A stretch of 64,000 bases of DNA from NCBI GenBank assembly GCA_010015655.1, contig ML976698.1:110947-174946 (forward strand), given 5' to 3'. This document shows positions 48,033 through 59,625 of this stretch, one piece after another (positions within the stretch are counted from its first letter, which is position 1; each line of letters begins with the position of its first letter). The DNA comes from Bimuria novae-zelandiae CBS 107.79 (Eukaryota > Ascomycota > Dothideomycetes > Pleosporales > Didymosphaeriaceae). A model generated the notes under the pieces. It saw only the letters and a list, made by a program, of their open reading frames with translations, had not been told where the DNA came from and did not search any database. The translations under genes were made by a program, and so were the position numbers.

Positions 48033-48527
48033 ACGGACCACATGCACCCACCTTGACACGCTGAATGAACCTGACCGTACAGAACGAGGACGAGAAGTCG
48101 CGCGCCCAAAATTTACCCATTGGTCCAAGCGACATTTCTGTATCTTGACATCATGATCAAATCATCGAACACAGTTTCTGGTGGTGTGAACCCTGCATAC
48201 ACGAGTGATGTTCTTCAATATAGAGTATGGTACAGTACCCGTGCAGCGCATAACAGCCTCATAAGCCTATTGACCAATGGCAGTTCATGGAACTCGGCGT
48301 CCTTTACCTACTTTGTTTTTCCCTCCCACACAGCAGACTCAATTGGCTCGTGGATGAATAGAGTTAAGATGTCTCCGCAACAACTGGAGTATCATCGTAC
48401 TGTGATAAGGCAAAACATCGGAAAGGCCAGCGTTGGTCATACGCCATGACGGTGTATTGGATGGCTCGATGAGCCGGAGAGCCCAATTACCATGTTCCCA
48501 GTAATCTTCCATGCCTCCACTCTGAAC
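48033..48527. other. Gene-free stretch
   Basis: Convergent 3' flanks of the regulator and cupin genes. A 109-codon open frame on the plus strand at 48120-48449 has no features. Confidence 0.5.
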
Positions 48528-49226
48528 CTACAGTTTACTGGTTATCGCCTTGTCCTTCCACAGTCCAACCAGACCTGCTTTGTCCAGCCCTAACACGGGA
48601 TCTTTCTCCGGCACTGGCACGGTCCAAACCTGCCGCTCCCTCCCCTTGTGGTCCCCACCCACCGCAAAATCCCACTCATTGCCGTTCGGATAACTTCCCA
48701 TCATCTGAAAATACTCCCCAACCTCGACGTCCTGGAAGAACTTGCGCGCCTTCTTCTCATCTCTTATCACCTTCCCGTTCTCGTCTTTACACTGGTAAAA
48801 TGCGAGCTCCGGTGGACCTGGCTTCGGATCGTACGTCTTGTGCGCGACGCCCGCAGGCAGGATGAAGACATCGCCCTTCTTCGCTTCGACCCATACTCCG
48901 CCATGCTCGTGCCCGCTCCCGTGTGTGTGCTCCTCCTCGTCTTCGGAAGTATCAGCTACGCCAAAGCGGATCATTGCGCCTTCGCCTGAGATGACGGTCA
49001 TGGCTTCATGCGCGCGGGAGTGGTAGTGTGAGGGCTGAGTGGCACCGTAGCGCGCGACCCATTGCGATTCCCAGCCGTTCGATCTGTAGAGGTCGTATAG
49101 CTCTTCGCAGTTGAAGCCGGGCTGTGAAACTTTGTCCAAGAAGAGGCCAGGATAGTGGATCAAGACATGAGGGGAATTGGGCATAAGTTTGGTAGGGGGA
49201 ATGGTGTAGGTGCGGACTTGGACCAT
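48528..49226 (-). CDS. Cupin-domain protein
   Basis: 232 aa, one exon. A single cupin barrel spans about residues 55-135. Motif 1 is HYHSRAHEAMTVISGEG (two His and a Glu as metal ligands) and motif 2 is GDVFILPAGVAHKTYD (third His). Between them is an inserted His/Glu-rich loop (EDEEEHTHGSGHEHGG). The protein looks cytosolic and metal-binding. Cupins include dioxygenases, isomerases and regulators; the sequence does not decide which. Intact. Confidence 0.85.
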   Translation of the reverse strand: MVQVRTYTIPPTKLMPNSPHVLIHYPGLFLDKVSQPGFNCEELYDLYRSNGWESQWVARYGATQPSHYHSRAHEAMTVISGEGAMIRFGVADTSEDEEEHTHGSGHEHGGVWVEAKKGDVFILPAGVAHKTYDPKPGPPELAFYQCKDENGKVIRDEKKARKFFQDVEVGEYFQMMGSYPNGNEWDFAVGGDHKGRERQVWTVPVPEKDPVLGLDKAGLVGLWKDKAITSKL

Positions 49227-50229
49227 GGTTGCTATGTGGAATGTCTTTGTGGATGATGCTACGAGGAAACGTGTGGGCTTGCAGATTCGAGATGCGTGAG
49301 GGCGAGATATTGAAGCCGGAGATAATTATATGGAACCGGGAAATATGTACAATTGTAGACACAGATTGGGGGAAGCTTACCCCGCATTACGGGAGCTTAC
49401 CGTAGCGTTTGCGCGCGACCGCCGTTGGGAATGACGTACCTTCAATGGGACAATCGCGAATCAACGCGTGTCCGCACGCTAATAGTTGATATACTTCTTT
49501 CTTAGGAGCTTTCCATACAATAAAGAGCCAGGAGACTAGTATCCATCAATGATTGACTATCCTTGCCCTTTTGAAGTCTACGTATCGCGACCATCAAAAA
49601 AAGACGTCGATAACGCACGGGAAGACTAGTCTCAAACTAGTGATTCTACCCGCCGTCGCACATTCACCAGACCCACACTCTCTTGCGCTTGAAAGCCCAA
49701 CCCTAGCCCCAACCCCATCACCACGTTTACGAACCACGATACTCCATCCTAGCCTCGTAGTACTCAAGCACCTCCACCGCAGGTATACAAATAAATAGGG
49801 TCCATTGTGCTCTGCCTCAACGCATGGCCCACCTGCGAATCTCCACCCTCACACGGCACCCAGAATACCCTCAGCACCTTTCCCAACGCCAATTCTGACT
49901 ACTAATAATAAGACTATTTTCAACGGCTTCTCTATAATTACCCGATTAGGAAGTTTGGAGGAGAAGGCGGGTGAATCTGGAGCTGGAGCTGGGGCTGGGG
50001 CTGGGGCTGGGGCTTGGGTGGACTTGGTGGTGTTTACGGTGGTGCACTTGGTGGTGTTTACGGTGGTGGACTTGAGGGTGGTGAAAAAGATTTGTATAGA
50101 GGCTGAGCATGATAGGATTGGGAAACGTGGTTGCCGGACTACATGAGGACTCGGGAAGGTGCCTGAACACTGGAGCGCAAATCGCTCTACCTTGATGGAG
50201 AGAATCCGAACACTGGCCGTACTGGGGCC
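49227..50229. other. Gene-free stretch with short tandem repeats
   Basis: Contains a GGGGCT/GGAGCT hexanucleotide array near 49977-50012 and a roughly 21-bp repeat (TTGGTGGTGTTTACGGTGGT) near 50023-50072. Open frames over them are low-complexity and not credible genes. Confidence 0.6.
49977..50072. repeat. GGGGCT hexanucleotide array and adjoining 21-bp repeat
   Basis: Five or so GGGGCTGG-type units, followed by two to three copies of a unit carrying GGTGGTGTTTACGGTGGT. Simple-sequence DNA. Confidence 0.7.
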
Positions 50230-51338
50230 CTAGTTATCTGGATCGTCATCCGGCTTAGCAGGCATCTCTGGCAGAATCCCACCGATCCTCTTCAAGTTCT
50301 CATATAAACCCAGGGCAGCAAGACATTTAGCATCCCGGCCTCCGTGCCTCCACAGATGCTGCAAAGGCACCACCTTGAGCGTAATGATCTCGCCCTGGTC
50401 TCTCAGCCCCGTCTTGCGCGCCTGCAGGTCGTTGATGGCTTCTCGGTCCAGTCGCTTCTGCACGAGCATCAAGGGGAGGAACTCGTCGCATCCGCCGGGA
50501 CTGGGATACATCGAGTCTGCGACCTTCTCGGAAGGTGTATGCTCGTCGACCTTCGTGTAGGGCTGCTGATGTATGGCTCGGACGGCGGCTTCGGACATGT
50601 TGAACAGGTCCTTTCTCTTGACGACAATGCCGACCTCTTCTTCGATCTCCTGGGCCGCCTTGCCACCGAGGTTGTCGCTGTCGTCGAGCATCCCGGCGGG
50701 GAGTTCGGCGAATGCGAGGGAACCGGCAGCTATGCGCGGCTGGATTGTGAGGATCGAGTAGAGCTCGGGTTCACGGCCTTGATCTATTCTCCTCTTTTCT
50801 TCGTCTTCGCCGTCGTATGGCTGTATGATGATCTGTTATTGTGAGTCACGCTGGGCTGAAAGCTGAAGAACATGGGTGTACTAATCACCAGTACGCCCAC
50901 GCTTCCGCCTCGCAAAAACACAGCACCAGGTATCCATTGTTTCTCACCATCCGTTGAAATATTACATTGCGCCTTCACAAAGCCTAGTTTATTACTAGAA
51001 AACCAGGTCGGTGCTTGGAGATCGATGCTTTTCAGTCTAAATGGGTTCTCGCAGAAGATATGGTCGGCAGTCTCCTGCAAAGCCAGATTATGGAGAAGTT
51101 GCTCGAGCCAGTTCTTGTAGGCTGGCATGGTCTCAATGATATCCCTCGTGCATCTGGGGTCATGCGGAAGATAGACTTTGCACGGTGCATCGCCCGATTC
51201 TGTGCGATGGCGCTTGACAACATGGCCGTTGAAGTCATAGAGCTCGAAGTACTTGCGATGCTCTCCTTGGAAAACTGTCACTTCTTCCGATCGCTTGTCT
51301 GAGAGAATTCTAGGATCGGGGGAGGCCGACTTGTTCAT
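50230..51338 (-). CDS. NUDIX hydrolase, nucleoside-diphosphate-sugar type
   Basis: Exons 51338-50889 and 50832-50230, 56-nt intron (GTGATT donor, AACAG acceptor), 350 aa. The N-terminal part (1-150) is family-specific; the NUDIX fold begins with GAVFLRGGSVGVL. The NUDIX box at about residues 211-233 reads GMLDDSDNLGGKAAQEIEEE then VGI: compared with G-x5-E-x7-R-E-U-x-E-E-x-G-U it has Asp for the first Glu and Gln for Arg, while the metal-binding E-x-x-E-E core is kept. Similar fungal proteins are placed with ADP-sugar/UDP-glucose pyrophosphatases; substrate not provable here. Divergent from the RING gene. Confidence 0.82.
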
Positions 51339-51685
51339 GATGGTAGTCTGGTCGTAACTTCAGTGCGGAACCCGATGCGCTCAGCGTTCAGCCTGTGTCG
51401 TGATATTTTGTGAGGGTGTATGTGTCAAGAGAAAGAGAGGACTCATCAGGCACATGCATGGTCCTTTGTGCACCGCGAATGGACTGTACCTAAGCAGAAG
51501 CTTCCGGTGAGGCGTGGGTGCTCGAAAGCGGTGCCTGGGCTCGACCCAACAAGTGCCCCGCCCTGGCCGCGGCGACAACGCGCTTAAGTCCGCCAGCGAC
51601 ACAAGGATACGACAGTTGACTTCCTCCGCGGCCATTACAACGTTTCTTCCTCTTGCGGGCCGTGTCCTTCCTCTCTACCCTCACC
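51339..51685. promoter_or_regulatory. Divergent promoter region, NUDIX / RING genes
   Basis: 347 bp between start codons. No specific motifs assigned. Confidence 0.45.
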
Positions 51686-53400
51686 ATGGGTACCCTGACC
51701 GCAGGTTGTCCACGCTTGGACACGCATTGTCCGCATAAGCTTGCAACTTCGTGCCGCCTTACCAGCACGCCGAAGTGCTGCGCGTGCTACGACAGACGTC
51801 CGCACTCACAACTATACCGTGTTTACATCGATGGCGTGGGCTACGTACAGCGGGGGACGCGGTGGCAAAGTTACTGCTGGTTCTGCAAAGGTGCGCTTCC
51901 CGTTTGTTTGAGCATGGCATCCATGGATCATCACATTTCACCCGGTTTGTTTGCCAACACGCGCCGCTCAATTGGGCCGATATCCATGGACTCTTTTCCC
52001 AACGACAACGGAACCTGAGCTAACACGTTCCAGAATTCTGGAACAATAGATTGGCAGCCACGGATCCCCCACTCGAGGCCCGCCAGACCCAGATCCCGCA
52101 CATACCAGATCAGACCGAGTTCCTCGGACGGTGGTTTGAATTCCACCAAGGCTATCGCACAGTGGCGCAGCCAGATGGAACGGAGACGCGTATAGCTGTC
52201 ATAGGAGAACCGTTTAGAGAGGTCAGCCCGGGGTTCCTGCCACGGACGCTGGATCAGCTGAGGGCTGGCAGGGAAAACGACGCTTCTCGGCCTGAAAACA
52301 TCTTCACGAGGAGGAGGCTGACTTCGGAAGAGGAGCGACCGCAGGAAGTGCATCAGAGCATCGAGGACGCGTTGGACGACCTTCTAGAGGGATTGTCGGA
52401 CGACGACGCAGAACTCGACCCGCCTCCACAGGGCACACACATGCCACGAAGAAGCAGCAGCGCAGGCCTCTCACGACCGCTTACAAGGACCGAAGTCGGT
52501 CTCCAACGCGCCCGCGACCGAATCGTCCGCGTTTTTGGTTCGCGAGAGGACGTACAACGCGAGGATTACGAGAGCCCGCTTTCCACCATGTACAACCGCG
52601 CAGAGGAGCGCTACCGACAAGCTGAGGAGCGACGCGCAACCGGCGAGACCACCGATCCTCGCCTCAACAACATGAACGACCTCCCGCGGCAAGAGCGTAG
52701 AGACTTGGAAGAGCAAATTCTCTGGGGCGTCCTCCAGGATTCGCGCCAACATTTCCGGCGCCACCAGGAAGGCAACGTGAGGAGCTACACGCCCGCGCCC
52801 CTCAATAGGCGGCGAGAAGACTCGGCGACCTCGCCCGCACTGATTCCGCCCATTGCGCCTACATTGAGCCTGACATCAGAATTGTTTGCGGATGGAGACC
52901 GACCAGCCTCCTCGACACCGTCCATCCGCGCTTCTCTCATCCAGATCGAAAACGACCTCACCCGTCTGCAACAAGCTACCGACGCTGTAGCAAGCGCCCG
53001 CATCGCCCTCGTCCGCCAACGACCCGCCTCGCGACCGCCTCTTCCCGAACCCGTCCCCACGCTTGATGAACCCGACCGACCACCGCCCCTCACTGACGCG
53101 CAGATGACGAAGAAGCTCGACTGCCAGGTCTGCTACAGTCAGATCGCCGACATCGCCGTGCTTCCTTGCGGCCACATGGTCATGTGTCAATGGTGCGCAG
53201 ACATCGCCATTCCCGTGCGACACAGTCACATCCCTGCGCGACCGAGCAAATGTCCCATGTGCAGAAAGACGGTGAAGCAACGGTTCAAGATACACGTTGC
53301 AGGGAATGATGTCGTCCAGAAGGAGAAATATGGTCAGACGAGAGTGATGAGTAGGCCGGTGGAGAGCGTGGACAACTATGCTGAGCTGGCGTCCGACTGA
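51686..53400 (+). CDS. RING-finger protein, probable E3 ubiquitin ligase
   Basis: Exon 1 51686-51890, 143-nt intron (GTGCGC donor, GCTAAC branch, TTCCAG acceptor), exon 2 52034-53400; 523 aa. The ATG has a strong context (CACCATGG). The N-terminus has a Cys-rich stretch ending in SYCWFCKEFW, spanning the splice join, that may bind zinc. The middle is disordered and Arg/Pro-rich. A C3HC4 RING lies at about residues 432-484 (CQVCYSQIADIAVLPCGHMV, then CQWC and CPMCR). RING proteins of this type pass ubiquitin from an E2 to a substrate; substrate unknown. Intact. Confidence 0.87.
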
Positions 53401-53722
53401 GTGGTGCGTCGCGGAGGAGTCATAGTACGAGATTGATGTGCGATGATACGCACAAGGAGGGGGGATTTATGACAAATGTGGATGCGATACCAGCTGCGTA
53501 ATTCACGACCCTTCTATACCACCAGTGACTGTCTATAGCACCGTGACAAAAAAGTAAAACTCTATACTAATCATCATGCACTTACGCAACCCAACCAGAA
53601 ACCGAACGCACGACCAAAAATTGCACTCACGGACGAACCAAATTAAGAGGATCTTAAAAAAAAAAAAAAACAGCACAGAAACAAAACCGACCGCCGCAGC
53701 GACGCATATCCGTCTGCCACCC
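53401..53722. other. Intergenic, convergent 3' flanks
   Basis: Contains a 15-base A run near 53656. No gene. Confidence 0.5.
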
Positions 53723-54838
53723 TCACGCATCGACAACAACATCAAAGCACCCCGGCGTCTGCACCTCCTCCCTCGTCGCCAGCCCCGCACTCATCTTCTT
53801 GATGGCCTCAAACGTCGCCTGCAGCCGTGTCGGCGCTGGCCCTGCCCCATAGCTCACCCCAGGCCGCGGCGTAGACAACAGCGACGAAGACGGCGTGTGC
53901 GCGGGCGCGCTGAGCTACCCCGTATGAGGAGAGGGGTGCCGAAACGTGGGGGGCAGCGAACCGGGGGAGCCTTGCGGACTGGACGTTGGGTCGGCGAACT
54001 CGAGGACGACGTGGGAGCCTGAGGCGGGGGAGTAGGTGTTGCGGGTGCGGTGGCTGAGGGGGTGTCCTGGCGCGGGGGTCGTGGGGAGGACTTCCTTTGG
54101 TTTGTACGGGGTGTGGGCGCAGCGGCCTGGCGGGGTGTCAGTTTAAGTTCATAAAGCTGTCGATAGAGTATCGGCGGCATTGGTGGATGGCTTCCAATCA
54201 ATGGGGCAGAGGACGCCATGCTTGGCTACGGCCTGAAATACCTTCGGTAAGCGAAGCGCTTCGAGCACGGAGCGACCGACCGTGAGGTTATTCAGTGTGA
54301 TCTGGAAGGTATCAGCGGGTCTTCTGCTAGACTCAGGCGCGAGGAGCGTACCTGCTGCACCACGGCTTCCTCGTCCAGAATGAACACGCCTCTCAGAGAA
54401 ATACCTTCATCTTCAACCAAGACCCCGTAGTCACGACACATCTTGTGGCTCACATCACTCAGCAGCGCGATATCAATCTGACCCAATCCACCGTACTGCC
54501 TGGGCAGGTTCATCCAATGCCACAAGGAATGTTTGGTGTCGACAGAAACGAACACGACGTCGCAAATGCGATCTTTAAACTCCTCCAGACAGTTTTGGAA
54601 AGCAAGGAATTCTGTCGGGCAGACGAACGAGAACGCTGCCGGTATGAAGAGTATGATACGCCAAGACTTCTTGATTTCGTTGATGTAGGTGCTGAGAGAG
54701 ACTTCTGTAACCGTGCTTAGTGGCGTACCAGGGGTGAGGCTTTTAAAAATAGGCTACTTTCAATCATTCCTTTGCATAAGCTTCGCGGTGGAAGTCCGGT
54801 GCTTTGGTGCCGATCCGAACGTTACCGATCGTGCTCAT
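53723..54838 (-). pseudogene. 2-Cys peroxiredoxin (AhpC/TSA) with frameshifts and a stop
   Basis: Start at 54838 (MSTIGNVRIGTKAPDFH). The catalytic block is intact: IILFIPAAFSFVCPTEFLAF with the peroxidatic Cys, FVSVDTKHSLWHWMN, and the resolving-Cys block GVLCPIDWKP after a GT-AG intron at about 54356-54309. Two breaks lie in the N-terminal part: AAAGGAATG near 54766 needs one more G, and TCACCCCTGG near 54735 needs one more C. A TGA near 54145 ends the core frame. Beyond it a coding-like frame continues to 53723 (LQATFEAIKKMSAGL near its end) with one TAG at about 53918. Peroxiredoxins reduce peroxides using a thiol cycle in the cytosol or mitochondria. The gene looks inactivated, though the damage is slight. 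Confidence 0.75.
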
Positions 54839-56123
54839 GGCTTCCCGTCTTGTTCGCCTTCGTGTTGTTTTGAACGCAGCTTTTCGGCCTTGCGAATACC
54901 GCAACGACCGCTAGCATTTAACAGCCAGATGGTAAGGCGGAGCGATCAGCTAATCAGTCGTGTATTATAGTTATGCGTGGTGGCGGGAGGTTCGGTAATG
55001 CTATAGTGTCTTGTACGCACTAGATTCAAGATGTACACTAACAGCCCTGGAGCCTCTTCACGGCAGTTTCGAGTATCATGTCTTATGGACACGCGTTCTA
55101 GATCGCTAATTGTAGATGTTCAACATTCCAGAAGCGAGATGGAAGCGCGATTTTCTTTGACAGCCAATGAGACATCCGTGCAACGCGGCTTTTGAAGGAG
55201 ATGATGCTGTGGAACAGGTCCAGGAAAGAACCGCGGATAATAGACGAGTTACACTAATTGAAAGGTTGAGAAGATCGGGCGATGTACTGATCTTGTAGTT
55301 GGCTTGCACGTATGTGGCATAGGGTGATGGTCCAAGTTTTGCGGATGTCAGTGCACCGTCCGTAGGAGACACCTCTTCACTGATAAAAGTACTAGATTAC
55401 TGATCAAAAGTAGGCTAGAGCCCTTTGAACTGAGGTTTCGGGTGATTCGATTAAGGGCCTACAGTAAACATGGTCTGCGAATGGCCTGATAGTTGCGTAC
55501 GCCAACCTGGCACGTGGCAGCGTGGACGGGGATGCTGATAGCAGACCAGCGATGATGGACACTCGTTGACTCTGCCGTGATCCGAAACATCTCACACGTA
55601 ACGTCCAGGAATGGGTCTGCACAGCTCGTTGCAAGGGTACTGTTCCGTCTTAGTGACGAGGAGCGTCCAAGCGATATGATACGAAGCTGTGTTCCAGAGT
55701 CCGTGTTAAGGGAATCGATGGCAGTATTTGTATTGTGGACAAATCATGACGCATCCGTGACAAGAACGCAAGGCCAGTCTTGTCGGGCTCATCGTGGCTA
55801 CGATGCCGCGAGATTCATCCATGTCGTCCAATGACGTTTTGTTTCTTTTCCAACCTATTGAGAGCACTTCGCCAGGCCTAGCTTGAGTATGTAGCAATAG
55901 CCGAGCCTTGGAGGGCTTCCTCAAGGTTTAGTGTGAGCCGTCTTTAATTTGAGTCAATAGTCTGGGTATAATGCATTCACCGGGTCAGGCAATACAACAA
56001 CCGGCCGTACTTGGGCTTATGAGTTGGTGATGCATTGAATTCGGGCCAACACATGTACCGAGCCTTTTATCCTGGTACCGTCCAAGCGGTTACTCCGGAG
56101 TATGCTTTGGCAAGAGCAAACGG
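54839..56123. other. Gene-free stretch
   Basis: 1.3 kb of ordinary composition. Open frames of 70-93 codons on both strands, none with motifs. It should contain the peroxiredoxin promoter and the PEX8 3' flank. Confidence 0.5.
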
Positions 56124-58283
56124 TCATAGCTTGCTTTCACGCGGTGTACCTTCAACAGGCAGCGCCCCACTCATCATCAGATCCTCTCGCGCCATCTCTC
56201 TCCCAAAGAGAACCATATCGCGACCGCCGCGGGTTCCCCACCAAGCCACGGCAGCGCCACTTCGCTCGGAATCCATCTCGCCACTGACTAGCACCTCCCA
56301 GTAGCGTGCCTTGACGGTTTCCCGCATCGCAGAGTCATCGATGTGATTGAGCAGCTCTGCGCATAACGGCATCCACTCATCGAGAAGGGAGATTGGAAGG
56401 AAAGGCAAAGCGTCGAGAAGTGTCAATGTGAGCACGGCCTGTTCTGACAAGGCTGGGGGTGGTGCGTCGGAACCCTGTAGCGCCAGAGTGGTTTCGTCGG
56501 GAGGCAGTGGCTGGGTTGGAGCGTTTAGAGCGCGATGATGAACCAGCTCCATCAGGGTGGCAGAGAGGTCGGGATGGGAGGCTGAGATGGCGGAAGGAGG
56601 TGCTGTGACTCGCATTAGGGTCTTAAATGCTAACCTGAACTGCCGCGGGGACAGATTGTGCGGAAATACGCCGAATAGAGCATCGATGTAGAAAGGGAGG
56701 TGCTTTGCCGTGATATCGGCGGACTGAGGTGCTGATAGTACGGAAAGCATAACGCTGTGCGCAGCCTCGAAGATGGGCAGCATGTTATGGTTGTTACCGG
56801 CAGCGAGATATGGTACAGCTGAAGCGACAAGTAGATCTTCGTTGGTCGAAGTGGATAGCACTAGCGAGAAATGCTCAGCTGTGTTGAGGAAGTAAAGATC
56901 TAATACACGGTCAAGCGGATGCCGAGGTATCTGGCCGATCTGAGGTGGAGCTATGGATTTGAGCAACTTGTCGGCATGCATGGGGTACGCAGAGAGTATG
57001 TCGATGGCGGTCAGATACACAAAGGTGTGCTGCGAGAAGGAAGCCGGTCCGAGCCTCGATGTGATGAAGTAGAGGTGCCGCAGTGTCTGTAGCGCTTGCG
57101 AGGCAATGACGGGCGCAACAGCGTCTCCGGCTAATGTCTTGTCGCCGAGAGTGCGGATCAAGACTCCTCTGAGCGTGATGGTGGTCGCAAACAAGGCAGC
57201 TTTAAGCAGGGACCATAGTAACGGGACCGTCTTGTGGAGTGCCTCTTCTTCCAAGTACATTTGCTCCTCGGCTGGGTCAATCTCGGAGAAATTGATCTGT
57301 CGCCATTGCGTGGTGAGGGCCCTAGCAAAGCTTGCCAAGTCGTCCATCATAGTCTGTATGACCCATGGATCCCGCACGTTTTCCACGGCGTGCGCAATGA
57401 TTCTAGAAAGCGGCCCCATTGACGATACCAAGGGTCTTGCCATGATGGCCTCGACCTGGCGAAAGGAGCTGGAGCGGGCGTCCCAATCCAACTTTGAGCC
57501 CTTTTTCTTTATGTCGAGATTCAGGCCGCCCATGAAGTAGGCCGATTGGAAGCCTTCATTCGAGAAGTAAGCTGTCCCAATGAGCACCGGAAGGAGTAGG
57601 TCGTAGTCTAACTGGGCTTTTTCGGTGTCTGACAGACAGCCAAAAGCATGGTTCAGCACCAGGACGATGGTCTGACCACCAAGCCCGTCTGCCTCAGATC
57701 TTTCCCTAACCTCGACCAAGGCGAGGTTGGTGGCTCGAACCAATGCTGCTTCCACTCTCTTTCTAATGCCCGAAGCCCAGTACAGGTCCAAACCCTGCTC
57801 TTCCAAGCTGCCAATCGCAATCAGCAAGCCGCCCAGCGTCACGAGATGCTTCCATCGTTGACTCCGTTCATCGGCGCCAGCGACAACAGCGCGCACCCAC
57901 TCGTCCAATGAGAGACCACCTCCGACTGGAGTTTGGCCTGGCAGTAATTCAGGCGCTTTGTTGTATCGTACATGATTGTGGTGATTGATGATGGTGGTGA
58001 CGGCGGCGTGGAATACGGAGAGCAGGCGAAGGGGTGTTCGGAGGCTTTCGGGGCGGTCCCAGAGCGCAGGCGCGGTGAGGAGATGCGACGTTAAGAGGCT
58101 CAGATTGTGAGGATTTCCAAGGGTAGTCAACAGCGACGACGCGGTTCCGAGTATGCTAGGGAGCTGTCAGTGGGATGCGAGACGCGGCGGGCGTGGTGTG
58201 CATGCGTACCGTGGCGTGTCCTGCTGGTCAGTGTAGGTCTGCAGCGACCGCAGGAGGGTCGACAGCAAGCGATCAGCTGACAT
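56124..58283 (-). CDS. PEX8: Peroxin Pex8, intraperoxisomal import factor
   Basis: Exons 58283-58210 and 58155-56124, 54-nt intron (GTACGC donor, CCCTAG acceptor), 701 aa. A long alpha-helical protein without membrane segments, ending in the PTS1 tripeptide SKL, so it is imported into the peroxisome matrix. Pex8 is the one peroxin normally located inside the organelle and carrying its own PTS1; it links the docking and RING subcomplexes of the import machinery. The call rests on size, the SKL end and the overall pattern (N-terminal TTLGNPHNLSLLTSHLL, central SNEGFQSAYFMGGLNLD), not on a catalytic motif. Intact and divergent from the TMEM170-like gene. Confidence 0.8.
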
Positions 58284-58524
58284 CTCGACAAATTAGTGTC
58301 CCCTGGAGCTTGCAGTGTTATGATGAAGATGTGCCCGACGTGATACACGTTCGCGCTCGCGCTCGCCAGCCGAGGTTCATCGGAAGAAGCTCGGAAGCCC
58401 TAAAAGAAGCTTGCGCACAGGCCAGTAACCATCACCATCACCACGACCAACATCACCATCACCATCACCATCACCACGACAAACGTCACCAACCTCCACG
58501 CCAACCAGCAACTATGCTGCCCAA
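58284..58524. promoter_or_regulatory. Shared 241-bp divergent promoter, PEX8 / TMEM170-like, with CAC/CAT repeat
   Basis: A (CACCAT)n-type tract at about 58430-58480 lies between the two start codons. No TATA box was seen on either side. Confidence 0.55.
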
Positions 58525-59045
58525 ATGAGGTGCGTCGTATTCCTGCCTGCGCATTTGCCCTCTACTAACACAACTCAGCTTCATCTCACGCACCGGCAGC
58601 GCAGCGCCCCCCAACTATGTATCGCCCGACTGGCCTTCCCTCTACTGGCCACTCCCCACCGGCGTCTCTACACCCTACTACCTCTACGACCCCGACGACA
58701 TCTGGCGCTTCACCCTGATATGGACCGCGCTGTTCTTCGGCGCCATGCACATGGTCGTCGCGCTGTGGGCGTGCATCGTGCAGTGGCGCAACTGGAAGAT
58801 CATCTGGATCACGCCCTTGGTGTACGCCATCATTGGCGGCATTGAAGGACTCATCGCAGGAAGCATTGTAGGTGGATTGTGAGTCCCTACATACCCACCT
58901 TCGTTTGCAGGCTAATGGGCATAGGCTGGGCGGCGTGTACCAGTCTGGGTACTTCAAGATGTCGACTTGGATACCCTTTGTTTGGGCTTTGATCAGTGCG
59001 GTAGTGCTGATCTTGTCGTCTTTCGCCATTCACGGTGGTTTGTGA
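58525..59045 (+). CDS. TMEM170-like membrane protein
   Basis: Exon 1 is only 5 nt (58525-58529, ATGAG), then introns 58530-58578 and 58879-58924, exons 58579-58878 and 58925-59045; 141 aa. Three hydrophobic helices: WTALFFGAMHMVVALWACIV, ITPLVYAIIGGIEGLIAGSI and WIPFVWALISAVVLILSSFA, preceded by a short luminal-type segment with PDWPSLYWPLPTG. Layout and the G-rich second helix fit the TMEM170 family, an ER/nuclear-envelope membrane protein linked in animals to membrane shape. The tiny first exon is supported because it gives the in-frame start MSFISRTGSAAPPN. Confidence 0.8.
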
Positions 59046-59625
59046 GCGTTGAAATGGACCATCTGGAAGCACGGAACTCGGCTCTCAGTCGTCGCGTTGG
59101 CAAAAGATTGCCAGGTCCGTATCCCAGCCGAGGACGTCATGGGCGACAAAAGTTGCTTCGTTGAGCGTGTCATCTATCCTATCATGTGTTCACAAATACT
59201 GGACGTGTCAGATCGTATCGATCCAGTATCTACCGCTGTCTCGGACGCCCTTTCCGCAAGCCTTGCCGAATCGTGTCCTCAGTCCCTACGCCACCCAGGC
59301 ACAAGGTAGCGATACGAACCATGTCACCTCGCTTCCCTCTTAATACTCGTATCTACATCGTACCATTGAACACAGCTACACGCAACCTCCATCTTTCTAC
59401 GGAAAGCGGCGTATCGGCTTTTTTGGGAACTGCGTACTCTGCGCTGATCCCCATCAAATCATGGAGCACTCAAAGCGGCTGTCTGAACTTCAAGTCATGA
59501 CGATGGTCGAAAGTATCCTCCTAGAGAAATAAGGCCAGCATGTTACAGACAAACAAATACCAAGTCTTCGTCCCATGAAGCTCTGGTCTACCGTGCTGGC
59601 TACATTCAACGTATTTCAACACAAT
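59046..59625. other. Gene-free stretch
   Basis: Ordinary composition, overlapping short frames only. Confidence 0.5.

Noticed and set aside
48120..48449. 109-codon open frame downstream of the Zn2Cys6 gene
   Set aside because: No family features, and not joined to the regulator by splice sites.
49977..50072. Tandem repeats considered as a CRISPR array
   Set aside because: Units are contiguous simple sequence without unique spacers, in a eukaryotic genome.
42273..59045. Biosynthetic gene cluster around the Zn2Cys6 regulator
   Set aside because: No polyketide synthase, peptide synthetase, terpene cyclase or tailoring enzyme set nearby; neighbours are unrelated housekeeping genes.
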